This document shows, in pieces, positions 22,576 through 31,405 of a stretch of DNA of 38,963 nucleotides. The position numbers and the translations under genes were made by a program. The stretch comes from an uncultured Oscillospiraceae bacterium (lineage in GTDB: Bacteria; Bacillota; Clostridia; Oscillospirales; Acutalibacteraceae): the NCBI GenBank assembly GCA_959596515.1, contig CAUFXR010000012.1:1-38963 (forward strand). The letters are read 5' to 3'. The notes under the pieces are model-generated. The model had not been told where the DNA came from. It worked only from the letters and a program-made list of their open reading frames with translations, and ran no database searches. Each line of letters begins with the position of its first letter. Positions within the stretch are counted from its first letter, which is position 1.

Positions 22576-23892
22576 ATGGAAAAAGGAAATCCTTGGGCGC
22601 TACTACCTATTCTCTGCTTTTTAGTGGTATTCATTGGCATGGGAGTCTGGATGAATGACTTTTACGCTATGCCGGCAATTGTAGGATTTTTAATCGCACT
22701 AGGGGTAGCTTTTTGTCAGAATAGAAAACGGCCGTTTTCAGAAAAAATGGCGGATGTCACCCATAGTATGGGGGATTCTAATGTTATGATTATGTGTTTG
22801 GTCTTTGTAATGGCTGGTGGTTTTTCCGGATCGGTACAAGCGGCTGGCGGCGTGGACAGCACGGTGAACTTTTCCTTATCCATTTTACCTCCGTCTGTAG
22901 CGGTAGCGGGACTGTTTATCATCGGTTGCTTTATTTCTACCGCAATGGGCACATCAGTAGGAACTATAGCGGCTTTAGCTCCTATCGCGGTAGGCATTAG
23001 CGATAGAACCGGTATTGCGGGCGCTTTATGTATGGGCGCTGTGGTCTCCGGGGCAATGTTTGGGGATAATCTTTCGATGATTTCAGATACCACGATTGCG
23101 GCCACCAGGACCCAGGGCTGCGAGATGAAAGATAAATTCCGTGAAAATTTTAAAATTGTGATCCCCGCGGCAATTGTTTCCTTAGTCTTGTTTTTAATAC
23201 TCGCCAGCGGTGGCGACTATTCTTTTACGGGAGATCATTCCTATAATCCCTTTAAGATTCTTCCTTATTTAGTAGTTCTGATCGGAGCACTGCTGGGGAT
23301 GAATGTTTTTGTCGTGCTGGCGCTGGGAATTGTTCTTTCGCTTGTGGTGGGAATATCTACGGGAGCATTTCCTTGGACGGATATGTTCCGAGTCGTATTT
23401 GAGGGGCCAGACGGAGCAGGCGGTATCAAAAATATGTATGACATCACGGTGATTTCAATTTTGGTGGCGGGGATCATCGGTTTGGTGAAAGCAAACGGTG
23501 GCATAGATTTCATTTTAACCGGTATCAAAAAGCGAGTTAAAACGCCCAAGGGCGCTCAATTGGGAATCGCCGCTCTAAGCTCGTTGGTAGACATTTCTAC
23601 CGCTAATAATACCGTGGCGATCGTGATGGCGGGACCCATTGCCAAAGATATTTCAAATGAGTTCTCGATTTCACCTAAACGTACAGCGGCTATATTGGAT
23701 ATTTTTACTTCTGTTTGGCAGGGTATCATACCTTACGGCGCCCAAATTTTATACGCTTGTGCAGGTGCCGCAGCGGTTGGGCTAACCCTATCGCCGGTAG
23801 AACTGATTCCTTATTTGTTCTATCCGATTTTAATGGGGATTAGTGCGGTTGTGTTTATTTTAGTGTTCGGAAATCGTAAAATAGTAAAATAG
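22576..23892 (+). CDS. nhaC: Na+/H+ antiporter, NhaC family
   Basis: The 438-residue protein has about eleven membrane helices and fits the NhaC family of sodium/proton (or sodium-lactate/malate-proton) antiporters. The conserved core GALCMGAVVSGAMFGDNLSM, followed by ISDTTIAATRTQGCEMKDKF, is easily recognised, with a second repeat around LSSLVDISTANNTVAIVMAG. ATG 22576 has GGAGGGG upstream; the longer frame starts in the promoter. A hairpin terminator follows, so it is a single-gene unit. Whether it moves Na+ alone or an organic acid cannot be told. Confidence 0.9.
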   Translation: MEKGNPWALLPILCFLVVFIGMGVWMNDFYAMPAIVGFLIALGVAFCQNRKRPFSEKMADVTHSMGDSNVMIMCLVFVMAGGFSGSVQAAGGVDSTVNFSLSILPPSVAVAGLFIIGCFISTAMGTSVGTIAALAPIAVGISDRTGIAGALCMGAVVSGAMFGDNLSMISDTTIAATRTQGCEMKDKFRENFKIVIPAAIVSLVLFLILASGGDYSFTGDHSYNPFKILPYLVVLIGALLGMNVFVVLALGIVLSLVVGISTGAFPWTDMFRVVFEGPDGAGGIKNMYDITVISILVAGIIGLVKANGGIDFILTGIKKRVKTPKGAQLGIAALSSLVDISTANNTVAIVMAGPIAKDISNEFSISPKRTAAILDIFTSVWQGIIPYGAQILYACAGAAAVGLTLSPVELIPYLFYPILMGISAVVFILVFGNRKIVK

Positions 23893-23910
23893 TAAAGCCG
23901 AAAAAGTAGA

Positions 23911-23957
23911 GACTCCTAAAAGAGGATGAGGGATGCTTCCTCTTTTAGGGGCTTTTT
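23911..23957 (+). terminator. terminator of the NhaC-type gene
   Basis: CCTAAAAGAGGA (23915-23926) pairs with TCCTCTTTTAGG (23938-23949), then GGGC and TTTTTT. Confidence 0.92.
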
Positions 23958-24128
23958 TATCTTTTTTGATGTATTTTACTGCAGTAACCTTTTTTAGCTT
24001 TAACAAAAGAAACTATTAAAGTTAAAAAGTGCTGTTTTTTTGTCGAAAAAGTGAAAAACGGCGAATTTCCTAGCTTTTTTAACTTTTTAGATAATCAACA
24101 CAGCATTTTAAAAAATATATTAATATAA

Positions 24129-24166
24129 TTTAGTAAATGATATTTAATTAAATGGTATTTACTAAA
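24129..24166 (+). promoter_or_regulatory. imperfect 38-bp palindrome TTTAGTAAAT...ATTTACTAAA
   Basis: TTTAGTAAAT (24129-24138) and its complement ATTTACTAAA (24157-24166) flank an inner ATTTAA/TTAAAT pairing. The site lies about 30 bases upstream of the -35 box. A third TTTAGTAAAT lies at 24289-24298, downstream of the promoter. Together they look like binding sites for a sugar-responsive regulator whose gene is not in the window. Confidence 0.5.
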
Positions 24167-24197
24167 TGAAGAAAAAAACTATTTTTTGAAATTATTA

Positions 24198-24226
24198 TTG
24201 ACAAATAAATAATAAAATTGTATACT
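24198..24226 (+). promoter_or_regulatory. promoter of the sugar ABC operon
   Basis: TTGACA (24198-24203), exactly 17 bases, TATACT (24221-24226). Confidence 0.75.
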
Positions 24227-24851
24227 AATACCAAGCTTGAATGGGCTTTTACAAAAAAGTTTTTTAACTTATTGAAAAACTAGTTAAATTTAGTAAATAC
24301 ATATGAAGAAGACGAAAAAAATCTTTTTTTAATTTGAAAAGTAATTGTGGGATTATCATTTTCAAATTATGTTTAAATTGAGTTTTGTATTGAAATTTGA
24401 TTGGTTTTTATTAAACATCATGTGTAAAAATTATGCAAATTACCATTAGTTTTTCGAAATCTTAAAATACAGAAATACAATAATATAATAGGGCTAAGAA
24501 ATTATAAAGCATATTTTAGTTGTTTTAAAAGAATTTTACTATTAAAAATATACTTTAAATTTAAATTTTGTTGAGCTTGCAAATATATCTTTTTATAATG
24601 AATTTGTTAGGCGAAAGGGTATTTTCTTATAACGCTTAATCTATTATTTTATTTGCGAAAAATTTTGTGGGTGTAGAGCCCTCAAGTTAATATTAGATTG
24701 GATGTTTTAATAGGTAACTTTGGTAAAAATGTTTGTAATGGTTTTCTTTCTGCTTATCAGTATACGTGGTGAAGACGTTTGCTGGAAAACAAATGGAAAA
24801 TCAAAAACATTTTGGTATAGTCAATTAATTCAGAAAACAGGAGGAGAAGTT

Positions 24852-26186
24852 ATGTTTAAGAAATTATTGGCTGGCGTACTTGCTGCTTCCTTAGTGCTGT
24901 CTTTGGCGAGCTGTAACAACGGCGGCGGAGAGACTTCTGGTACTGAGTCCACTGGCGGCAATGATTCTTCCGCGACTGAGTCTACCGGCGGAGAGGGAAG
25001 CGGAGATTATTCCGGTACCTTAACTATCTGGGAAGGCGATCCTACCAGAGCTGTTTGTGGTGACGCTTACAAGGCTTATTTCGCTGAGAAGTATCCGAAC
25101 CTGGAAATCAAGATGGAAACTAAGACCGAAAATACCTATCAAAGCGCTTTGTCCTCTGCGTTCGGTGCTAACCAGGGTCCTGACGTATTCTGGAACTGGG
25201 GTACCAAGAATGGTATTTTGGAGAGCATTGTTGCTGAAGATTATGTAATGCCTCTGACCGATATCGCCGATATGTCCTTGTTTGAGAAGGATGGCGAAAA
25301 GACCATGATTAGCGGCATCTGCTATGTGGACGACGTTCTGTACGGCGTTCCTACCGCGGCTATCGATACCCGTACCATTTACTACAACAAAGATATCTTC
25401 GAAGAGCACGGTTACGAGCCCAGCACCAGCCTTGCTGATTTTGAAGCTATGTGCGATCAGATGCTGGCCGATGGTATTCAGCCTTTGACTGTTGCCGCTA
25501 CCGAGTATTCTTCTCTGTTCCACGTTTATGACTTTATCCTCTGCGCCTGCGAAGGCGGCCCGCAGTTCATTAAAGATACTGAGGCCGTTAAAGCAAAGCA
25601 GAACGATCCCAGAGGCGTATACGCTCTTGAAAAATATATGTCTTGGAGAGACAAGGGTTACTTCTCTCCTGCTTCTACCGGTAACGATGCTTCCGCTGCT
25701 GTTCTGGAATTCGCCACCGGCGGTACCGCGATGATCATCTGCGGTTCTTGGCTGCTGTCCAACGTTAAGGGCGCCAACGAAGATTTGAACTTTGGCGTTT
25801 ATAAGCTGGCCAACGAAGAAGATGGCAAGACTTATGCTTGCATTACTGCTAACGGTGCTTACAGCATCGCTGCCAACACTCAGAACCTTGACAATGCCAA
25901 GATGTTCATCGAGTGGATGTGCACTGCCGAAGCTCAGAAGACCTGGATGGATGCTTGCAACTCTGTACCTGGTATCCCCGAGGTTGAGGCTGCTGATCCG
26001 ATCGCTACCGAAATCGGTACTGCTGATGAGCAGATTTCCGGTTACTATGAGCTGCTGGCTGCTACCGCTATCAATGGTACTCCCAACAAGGCTGATGAAG
26101 AGAACTGGGTCCCGCTGTGGAATGGCCAGATTACTGTTGAAGAGTTTGCCAACAGAGTTGCCGAGCAGCAAGACGCTGTGAAATAA
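24852..26186 (+). CDS. sugar ABC transporter substrate-binding lipoprotein
   Basis: The 444-residue protein is the extracellular, lipid-anchored solute receptor of a carbohydrate importer. Start ATG 24852 follows AGGAGGAGAAG. The lipobox LSLASC puts the lipidated Cys at residue 21, followed by a Gly/Ser/Thr-rich linker to about 55. The rest has the family 1 solute-binding pattern: LTIWEGDPTRAVCGDAYKAY, GPDVFWNWGTKNG, VPTAAIDTRTIYYNKDIFEEHGYE and ANTQNLDNAKMFIEWMC. Base and codon choice in this gene is more C/G-rich and uniform than in its neighbours, as expected for a highly expressed gene. The two permease genes follow. The sugar is unknown. Confidence 0.93.
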   Translation: MFKKLLAGVLAASLVLSLASCNNGGGETSGTESTGGNDSSATESTGGEGSGDYSGTLTIWEGDPTRAVCGDAYKAYFAEKYPNLEIKMETKTENTYQSALSSAFGANQGPDVFWNWGTKNGILESIVAEDYVMPLTDIADMSLFEKDGEKTMISGICYVDDVLYGVPTAAIDTRTIYYNKDIFEEHGYEPSTSLADFEAMCDQMLADGIQPLTVAATEYSSLFHVYDFILCACEGGPQFIKDTEAVKAKQNDPRGVYALEKYMSWRDKGYFSPASTGNDASAAVLEFATGGTAMIICGSWLLSNVKGANEDLNFGVYKLANEEDGKTYACITANGAYSIAANTQNLDNAKMFIEWMCTAEAQKTWMDACNSVPGIPEVEAADPIATEIGTADEQISGYYELLAATAINGTPNKADEENWVPLWNGQITVEEFANRVAEQQDAVK

Positions 26187-26221
26187 TTGATAGTTATCTT
26201 ATTTGGTTGAATGTATTATGG

Positions 26222-26248
26222 CGGGCAGGGGCTTCACCCCCCTGTCCG
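26222..26248 (+). other. intercistronic hairpin between binding protein and permease genes
   Basis: CGGGCAGGGG (26222-26231) pairs with CCCCTGTCCG (26239-26248), one G-T pair, without a following T-tract. It probably stabilises the upstream mRNA segment or dampens read-through, so that more binding protein than permease is made, as in many sugar operons. Confidence 0.65.
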
Positions 26249-26310
26249 TAATTCATATTAGGGATGCGGCGGATTAAAAACACCGTATCGCCAAAAAGGA
26301 GAATGGTTCT

Positions 26311-27228
26311 ATGAAGAAGTCAAGGCCTTATATCTGGTATATGTTGCCAGGCTTGATTTTTTATACGGCATTCATGATTTTGCCGATCTTTTTAACCGCT
26401 TTAATCAGCTTAACCGGGTTTAACGGCGTTAACTGGAATACGCTGACTTGGGTAGGCGGAGACAACTATGTAAAACTATTTACGGATCCAAGTAATTCCT
26501 CTGTGTATTGGAATGCTTTAACTAATAATTTGAAATTTATTGCGGTTGAATATGTAATCATTATTCCTATTCAGCTGCTTGTGTCTTATGCGTTTTATCG
26601 CAAGATCCATTTTCACAATTTCTTAGAAGGTGTTTTTTTCCTGCCTTATGTGTTCAGCGCTGCTGTTATCGGTTTCTTCAGCACCATTGTGTTCAATGAG
26701 AGCTTTGGTATGGTCAATAAAGTGTTGATGGCACTAGGCGTTTCTAAAGTGAATTTGCCTGTGTTCTATGCGGATACCGGCCATGCCTTCGCTTTAATGA
26801 TGGGAACCGGTATTTGGTACAGTTCTGTTATAGGCATGATGATTCTTCTTTCTAATATGAAGAATATTCCTGCGGATGTAATGGAAGCGGCGACCGTGGA
26901 CGGCGCTAATGAATGGAAGAAATTTATTCACATTATTTTACCTGACCTCGGACCTGGTATGATCAACATTATCGTACTGGATGCTATTTGGGGAATCACG
27001 ACTTTCGATCTGCCCTATGTTTTGGGCGGACCCTATGGCCGCGGCGGTGCTATCGACTTTGTCAATATGATGTTCTATCGTACTGCGTTCGGCAGCGGTG
27101 CTGTGAGCTCTGTGCAGACAGACTATGGTCTAGCCGCAGCAATCGGTACTACTACTTTTGTGATTATCTTAATTTTGACTGGCATTTTACAGTCTGGCTT
27201 AAGAAGAGTAAAAGTATGGAACGAGTAA
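26311..27228 (+). CDS. sugar ABC transporter permease (MalF/UgpA type)
   Basis: The 305-residue protein has six predicted helices and the cytoplasmic EAA loop EAATVDGANEWKKFIHIILP at about 191-210, which contacts the ATPase. An AAAGGAG site precedes ATG 26311. It is the first of two permeases that form the heterodimeric channel for the lipoprotein encoded upstream. No ATPase gene is in the operon, so a shared MsmK/MalK-type ATPase elsewhere is expected. Confidence 0.93.
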   Translation: MKKSRPYIWYMLPGLIFYTAFMILPIFLTALISLTGFNGVNWNTLTWVGGDNYVKLFTDPSNSSVYWNALTNNLKFIAVEYVIIIPIQLLVSYAFYRKIHFHNFLEGVFFLPYVFSAAVIGFFSTIVFNESFGMVNKVLMALGVSKVNLPVFYADTGHAFALMMGTGIWYSSVIGMMILLSNMKNIPADVMEAATVDGANEWKKFIHIILPDLGPGMINIIVLDAIWGITTFDLPYVLGGPYGRGGAIDFVNMMFYRTAFGSGAVSSVQTDYGLAAAIGTTTFVIILILTGILQSGLRRVKVWNE

Positions 27229-27273
27229 AAGCGGATTGATAACCGTCTCAAAACTGAAAACCGAGGTGTTACT

Positions 27274-28098
27274 ATGAAAAAGAAGATTGGGAGGACCAGT
27301 TGGATTCCGACCATTTTATTTCTAATCTATGGTTTGATCGTTTTCATCCTGCTTTATGTAACGATCGTATCCTCTTTTAAAAGCAAGACTGAAATTACCA
27401 CTAATATGTTTGGCTTGCCTCAGCAATGGAGGATTGAAAACTACGTTAGAGTTATTCAAGATGAACATTTTCTTACTTATATGCTTAACAGCCTGATCCT
27501 TTTGGTGGGATCTGTTGTTGGATTGTTAATTGTATCTTCTCTGTTGGCTTATGGACAATCCCGTTATCAATTTAAAGGGAAAGCCTTTTTAGAGACCTTT
27601 ATTTTGTTCGGTATGATGTTCCCGATCCAACTGGGTGTTTTGGTTAACTATCAGGTCATCAACGCTATGGGTTTGATCAGCACTCTGTTTGGTCTGATGC
27701 TGGTTTATATTGGTAATATGTCTTTGGCGTGTTTCCTGTTTATGAAATTCTTTAAGCAGCTTCCGGGTGAACTTTCCGAAAGTGCTAAGATTGATGGGGC
27801 TAACGAGTTCCAGATCTTTTATAAGATCATGATGCCTCTGTGTAAGCCTGTAATCGGTACTGTGACTCTAGTTTGCGGCCTGCAGATTTTCAATGATTTT
27901 TATATGCCTTTAATTTTCTTGTATGGCGATTCTAGAACCGCACCGGTTATTATTCAAACCTATGTACAGAACTTCTTGCTGTTTATCGATGTTCTGTTCC
28001 CAATGGTAGTAATTAATATCGTTCCGATTTTGATTTTGTTTATTGTAGCCCAAAAGCAGCTGGTAGAAGGCTTAACCGCTGGCGCTATCAAGAGCTAA
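27274..28098 (+). CDS. sugar ABC transporter permease (MalG/UgpE type)
   Basis: The 274-residue partner permease has six helices and the EAA-type loop ESAKIDGANEFQIFYKIMMP at about 168-187. It starts 45 bases after the first permease, with a GAGGTG site before ATG 27274. It is the last gene of the operon before a terminator about 180 bases downstream. Confidence 0.93.
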   Translation: MKKKIGRTSWIPTILFLIYGLIVFILLYVTIVSSFKSKTEITTNMFGLPQQWRIENYVRVIQDEHFLTYMLNSLILLVGSVVGLLIVSSLLAYGQSRYQFKGKAFLETFILFGMMFPIQLGVLVNYQVINAMGLISTLFGLMLVYIGNMSLACFLFMKFFKQLPGELSESAKIDGANEFQIFYKIMMPLCKPVIGTVTLVCGLQIFNDFYMPLIFLYGDSRTAPVIIQTYVQNFLLFIDVLFPMVVINIVPILILFIVAQKQLVEGLTAGAIKS

Positions 28099-28276
28099 AT
28101 TATTGGAAGTTGGTTTATTGATTTTAATTGGTCCCTTCGTCATCTAGCTGAATAGCGATAGTGTCACGTGTATCAACCAGAGCAGAGCTTGTAAATGAAC
28201 TGTGTTCAAAAATGATATTGTGTACGACGAGTAAATCATTCTCTTTTTGGCTTATCCACCAGAAGAAGGGTTTCTT

Positions 28277-28320
28277 CACAAAAGCGCGGCCACGAAAGCG
28301 GCCGCGCTTTTGTGCATTTT
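28277..28320 (+). terminator. terminator of the sugar ABC operon
   Basis: CACAAAAGCGCGGCC (28277-28291) pairs perfectly with GGCCGCGCTTTTGTG (28300-28314), a 15-bp stem with an eight-base loop. The T-run within the 3' arm and CATTTT behind it complete the structure. The 178 bases between the stop and the hairpin hold no gene. Confidence 0.85.
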
Positions 28321-28350
28321 GCAGAGTGATTTTATCATAAAGCGTGAAGG

Positions 28351-28379
28351 TTGATTTTTGTTTTAAAATTCCCTATAAT
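28351..28379 (+). promoter_or_regulatory. promoter of the CPBP-tadA pair
   Basis: TTGATT (28351-28356), 17 bases, TATAAT (28374-28379). Confidence 0.75.
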
Positions 28380-28483
28380 AAAAGTATTGGTAAAGCATAA
28401 ATATATGGATCTATTGGAAAATTTATCCTATAAGGTAGGGCGTGTTGAAAACCAACATGATGAGAACACAGAGAGGTGCTGTT

Positions 28484-29527
28484 ATGTATTATCCCCCTTA
28501 TCCATCTATGCCGCAACAAGATTTGCAGAATTATCACCGATCTATACCTAGTTATCAGGAGTTTGAGGAAAAAAATCAAATTAGACGATGTGCGAATAAA
28601 ATTGGCTTGACCATGCTGGGAAACCGTTTTTTCTATTTGTTCTTTTCTCTTTTCAGCGGATTTTTCCTGGTAGTAATTGGGCTGATGAGTGTGGATGTTT
28701 ATAGCGGCGCTTATGAGTATGACTTAACTGGAATGACTCTGTTTTCCATGATTATTTACAGCGTATGCTTCTTCTTCCCTTTTTTAATTTTGGCGAAAAC
28801 AGGAAATGAATCGATGAGCCGGCTCTTGCCTTTTGAGAAGGTTGGGGGAAAGACCACTGCGCTGCTGGTTTTGGCTGGCGTAGGAATTTGTATGAGCTTA
28901 AATATTCAGACCAGTATGATGCTGACTATCGGTGAGATTGTGGGAATTCATATTCCTTTGCCGGAGAGCCCCTATGAAAATACGGTTCCTTATATTATCG
29001 TAAGTGTACTGACCACGGCGCTTTTGCCAGCCCTTTTGGAGGAGTTCGCGTTCCGCGGCATCATTTTAGGTTCCTTACGTCGGTTTGGAGATAGTTTCGC
29101 AGTGATTATCTCGGCGATGTTGTTTGGAATCACTCATTTCTATATCACGCAAATTCCTATGGCATTCATTTTGGGACTAGTAATGGGATTTATTGTGGTG
29201 AAGACCAATTCTCTTCTGCCGGGAATTTTAATTCATTTCTTCAACAATTTTTTTGCTTCCGCGATAGATGCCCTTTCTCATAATATCTCTTTGCAGCTTT
29301 ATATTTTTATTTTTTATCTAACAACATATCTTCTGCTTGGGATCGGAATCCTTTGCATTTTGAAGCTTTCCAAATCTAAAAAAGAGATTATCTCATTTCC
29401 GGAAAGGGCGAAATCCGTTTTTACCCTGAAAAAGCGGGTGGCGATTTTCTGCTCCTCTGGGGTGATGATTTCTGCCTTTGTGTTGTTTGGAATTTGTATT
29501 ATTTTAGGAAGTTTGGGAGTTTTATAA
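28484..29527 (+). CDS. CPBP-family intramembrane metalloprotease
   Basis: The 347-residue protein starts at ATG 28484 (MYYPPYPSMPQQ) with AGAGGTG upstream; an in-frame TTG at 28442 has no ribosome site. After a Pro/Tyr/Gln-rich cytoplasmic stretch come about eight helices. The CPBP (CAAX protease/bacteriocin-processing) signature is complete: Glu186-Glu187 and Arg191 in LLEEFAFRGI, His218 in FGITHFY, and His251/Asn254 in LIHFFNNF. Members cleave or process membrane proteins or bacteriocins; the substrate is unknown. The stop directly abuts the tadA ATG. Confidence 0.9.
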   Translation: MYYPPYPSMPQQDLQNYHRSIPSYQEFEEKNQIRRCANKIGLTMLGNRFFYLFFSLFSGFFLVVIGLMSVDVYSGAYEYDLTGMTLFSMIIYSVCFFFPFLILAKTGNESMSRLLPFEKVGGKTTALLVLAGVGICMSLNIQTSMMLTIGEIVGIHIPLPESPYENTVPYIIVSVLTTALLPALLEEFAFRGIILGSLRRFGDSFAVIISAMLFGITHFYITQIPMAFILGLVMGFIVVKTNSLLPGILIHFFNNFFASAIDALSHNISLQLYIFIFYLTTYLLLGIGILCILKLSKSKKEIISFPERAKSVFTLKKRVAIFCSSGVMISAFVLFGICIILGSLGVL

Positions 29528-30013
29528 ATGGAACCGGATAAGCTGACAGAGTTGGCAGATCAGGCTTGGATGCGTGAGGCGTTAAAACTTGCGAATTTAG
29601 CCGCGGCGGAAGGCGAGGTGCCGGTAGGCGCTGTGATCGTAAAAGATGGGCAGTTTGTTTCCAGCGGGAGAAACCGCAGAGAATTTGGAAAAAACGCCCT
29701 GTATCATGCGGAACTGGAGGCGATTGACGGGGCCTGTAAAGCGCTGGGTGGATGGCGCTTGTGGCAGTGCGACCTGTACGTTACTTTAGAGCCTTGTCCT
29801 ATGTGTACCGGTGCGATTATCAATTCCAGAATCCGCCGGCTCTGCTACGGCGCTAAGGATCTAAAGGCGGGTTCCTGCGGATCGGTAGTCAATCTTTTTG
29901 AGTTTCCTTATAACCATAGGCCACAGGTGGTTTCCGGGATTTTAGAAGAAGAGTGTGCCGCGGTTTTGAGCGAGTTTTTCCAGTCACTGCGGGAAAGAAA
30001 AAGAATAAAATAA
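29528..30013 (+). CDS. tadA: tRNA-specific adenosine deaminase
   Basis: The 161-residue zinc enzyme converts A34 to inosine in tRNA-Arg(ACG), allowing one tRNA to read CGU, CGC and CGA. The zinc ligand and proton shuttle are in HAE (His60, Glu62), and the other ligands are Cys90 and Cys93 in PCPMC. Length and the N-terminal WMREALKLANLAAAEGEVPVGAVIV fit TadA well. The ATG follows the CPBP stop without any gap, so translation is coupled. Confidence 0.95.
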   Translation: MEPDKLTELADQAWMREALKLANLAAAEGEVPVGAVIVKDGQFVSSGRNRREFGKNALYHAELEAIDGACKALGGWRLWQCDLYVTLEPCPMCTGAIINSRIRRLCYGAKDLKAGSCGSVVNLFEFPYNHRPQVVSGILEEECAAVLSEFFQSLRERKRIK

Positions 30014-30052
30014 AGAATCCCTCTTTGGATAGAGCCAAAGAGGGATTCTTAA
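30013..30052 (+). terminator. terminator after tadA
   Basis: AAGAATCCCTCTTTGG (30013-30028) pairs perfectly with CCAAAGAGGGATTCTT (30035-30050). The symmetric A/T flanks also let it serve the converging lipoprotein gene. Confidence 0.92.
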
Positions 30053-30064
30053 AAATCATAAAAG

Positions 30065-30412
30065 TCAGGTGTCTCTGACAAATTCATTTTTATCCAAGAA
30101 AAACCGGTCTCCGGAAAAAGAAAACTGATAAGTTTCCGTCTGCTTTTTCCCGAGTACCGAATAACAAATTTGGATTGTGTCATCCTCAACCAGGGTGTAG
30201 GTCCCGGGAAAATCAACGAAGCCGTAGGTAGTCAGAATTAAATTATGGTCGTCTAAAATACTGTATTCTGTCAAACCATATGTATCTTTCCATTGGCCCT
30301 GCAAAGGATTCTGGGGATTCGGTTCCGGTTTAGAGGAGCAGCCGACCAGAAGAAAGAGAGAAAAGGCAAACAATATTAATGCAGCGAGTGCTTTTTTAAT
30401 TTTTAGTTGCAA
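30065..30412 (-). CDS. small lipoprotein of unknown function (TTG start)
   Basis: A TTG start at 30412 is chosen: AGGAGG lies nine bases upstream. The alternative ATG (30439) overlaps the -10 box of the promoter, so it cannot be translated from that transcript. The 115-residue product begins LQLKIKKALAALILFAFSLF (leucine read as Met) and has lipobox LLVGC with Cys25. The mature part has a GQWKDTYGLTEYSILDDHNL ... GTYTLVEDDTIQI pattern, a lipocalin- or META-like small beta domain often seen in Firmicute lipoproteins. No family is named with confidence. Confidence 0.75.
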   Translation of the reverse strand: MQLKIKKALAALILFAFSLFLLVGCSSKPEPNPQNPLQGQWKDTYGLTEYSILDDHNLILTTYGFVDFPGTYTLVEDDTIQICYSVLGKKQTETYQFSFSGDRFFLDKNEFVRDT

Positions 30413-30437
30413 TGGCTGGCACCTCCTGACGGAATAC

Positions 30438-30466
30438 ATTGTAGCACGTTTTTGAAAATAGAACAA
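30438..30466 (-). promoter_or_regulatory. promoter of the small lipoprotein gene
   Basis: On the minus strand TTGTTC (30461-30466), 17 bases, TACAAT (30438-30443), 25 bases ahead of the TTG start. Confidence 0.7.
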
Positions 30467-30498
30467 GACGAATTTTTTGGGAGGAAAAGTGACAAAAC

Positions 30499-30527
30499 TT
30501 GACAAGCTTTGTCGCTGCGGGTACACT
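30499..30527 (+). promoter_or_regulatory. promoter of the PF06541-type gene
   Basis: TTGACA (30499-30504), 17 bases, TACACT (30522-30527). It diverges from the lipoprotein promoter within about 60 bases. Confidence 0.7.
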
Positions 30528-30565
30528 GATACTATTATACCATGCGGAAAGGGGGAATAGGAAAG

Positions 30566-31405
30566 TTGGTATTGACGGAAAGCGCGGTGTTTGTCTCAAA
30601 GCTTATCATCAGCTTTGCACTATATAGCCTTTTAGGCTGGGCATGCGAATCAACTTATTGCTCGATTCCTGCTAAAAAGTTCATCAACCGTGGATTTTTA
30701 AATGGTCCCTTTTGTCCGGTGTATGGGGTAGGCGCATTGTTGGTTATTTTCCTGTTACATCCCTTTACTCAAAGCCTTCCGGTCTTATTTGTCTTTGGTA
30801 TGTTGGTGACCAGTATCCTAGAATACATTACAGGTTTTCTACTGGAAAAAATGTTTCACACCACTTGGTGGGATTATAGTAAACGAAAATTTAATATCAA
30901 AGGCAGAGTCTGCCTGAGAAACTCTTTGCTTTTTGGCGTTTTGTCTGTGATTTTGATGCGCTTCCTTAACCCTTTTATCGAAAAACTGGAGGCTTGGATC
31001 CCTCAATGGCTTCTGCCGGTTATTGCCTTTGTTTTTCTCTTCTATTTCATTACGGACAGTGTGATAACAGTTCGCAGCATTCTTGCTATGAATGGTAAAC
31101 TGGATGAACTGGAAAAAGTGCTGGAGGCGATAAAATCCAAGGGAGAAGAAAACCGAGAGAGACTTCAGCAGAGCTTTGAAAGCAAAGTCAACGCTACCAA
31201 AGAGGCTGTTTTAGAATTGCAGACCGCTTCCATGGAGCGCCTTCAGGAGCGCATGGAAACCATTAGCAAGGGACTGAATTCCGGTGCGCAGCGGCGTTTG
31301 TTAAAAGCGTTTCCGAGTATGAAAGCGGGTGTGCGCAGAGCTTCGATTCTCCATATGAAAGAAGCTGTGCAGCATAAAAAGAATAAACGGGAAAAAAGAA
31401 AATAG
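30566..31405 (+). CDS. PF06541-type putative ABC-transporter permease
   Basis: TTG at 30566 is preferred because AAAGGGGG (30548-30555) is ten bases upstream. ATG 30542 lies only about eight bases after the expected transcript start, before that ribosome site. The about 279-residue protein has five helices in its first about 175 residues with the family marks LLGWACESTYCSIPAKKFINRG, FLNGPFCPVYGVGAL and TTWWDYS. A C-terminal coiled-coil-like basic region of about 100 residues ends KKNKREKRK. The family is annotated as a putative ABC permease but its role is unknown. A terminator begins at the stop codon. Confidence 0.85.
   Translation: MVLTESAVFVSKLIISFALYSLLGWACESTYCSIPAKKFINRGFLNGPFCPVYGVGALLVIFLLHPFTQSLPVLFVFGMLVTSILEYITGFLLEKMFHTTWWDYSKRKFNIKGRVCLRNSLLFGVLSVILMRFLNPFIEKLEAWIPQWLLPVIAFVFLFYFITDSVITVRSILAMNGKLDELEKVLEAIKSKGEENRERLQQSFESKVNATKEAVLELQTASMERLQERMETISKGLNSGAQRRLLKAFPSMKAGVRRASILHMKEAVQHKKNKREKRK

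Larger units (their letters stand above)
23958..24851 (+). other. very AT-rich leader and control region of the sugar ABC operon
   Basis: This is about 890 bases of strongly AT-rich DNA without a supported gene. It contains a consensus promoter (24198-24226) that implies an approximately 620-base 5' leader before ATG 24852, plus TTTAGTAAAT palindrome elements. Long A/T tracts suggest bent, exposed DNA. No riboswitch core that I know is visible in the leader. Confidence 0.6.

Noticed and set aside
25020..26171. 383-codon antisense ORF in the sugar-binding protein gene
   Set aside because: It is a product of the regular codon usage of the highly expressed plus-strand gene; no start signals are present.
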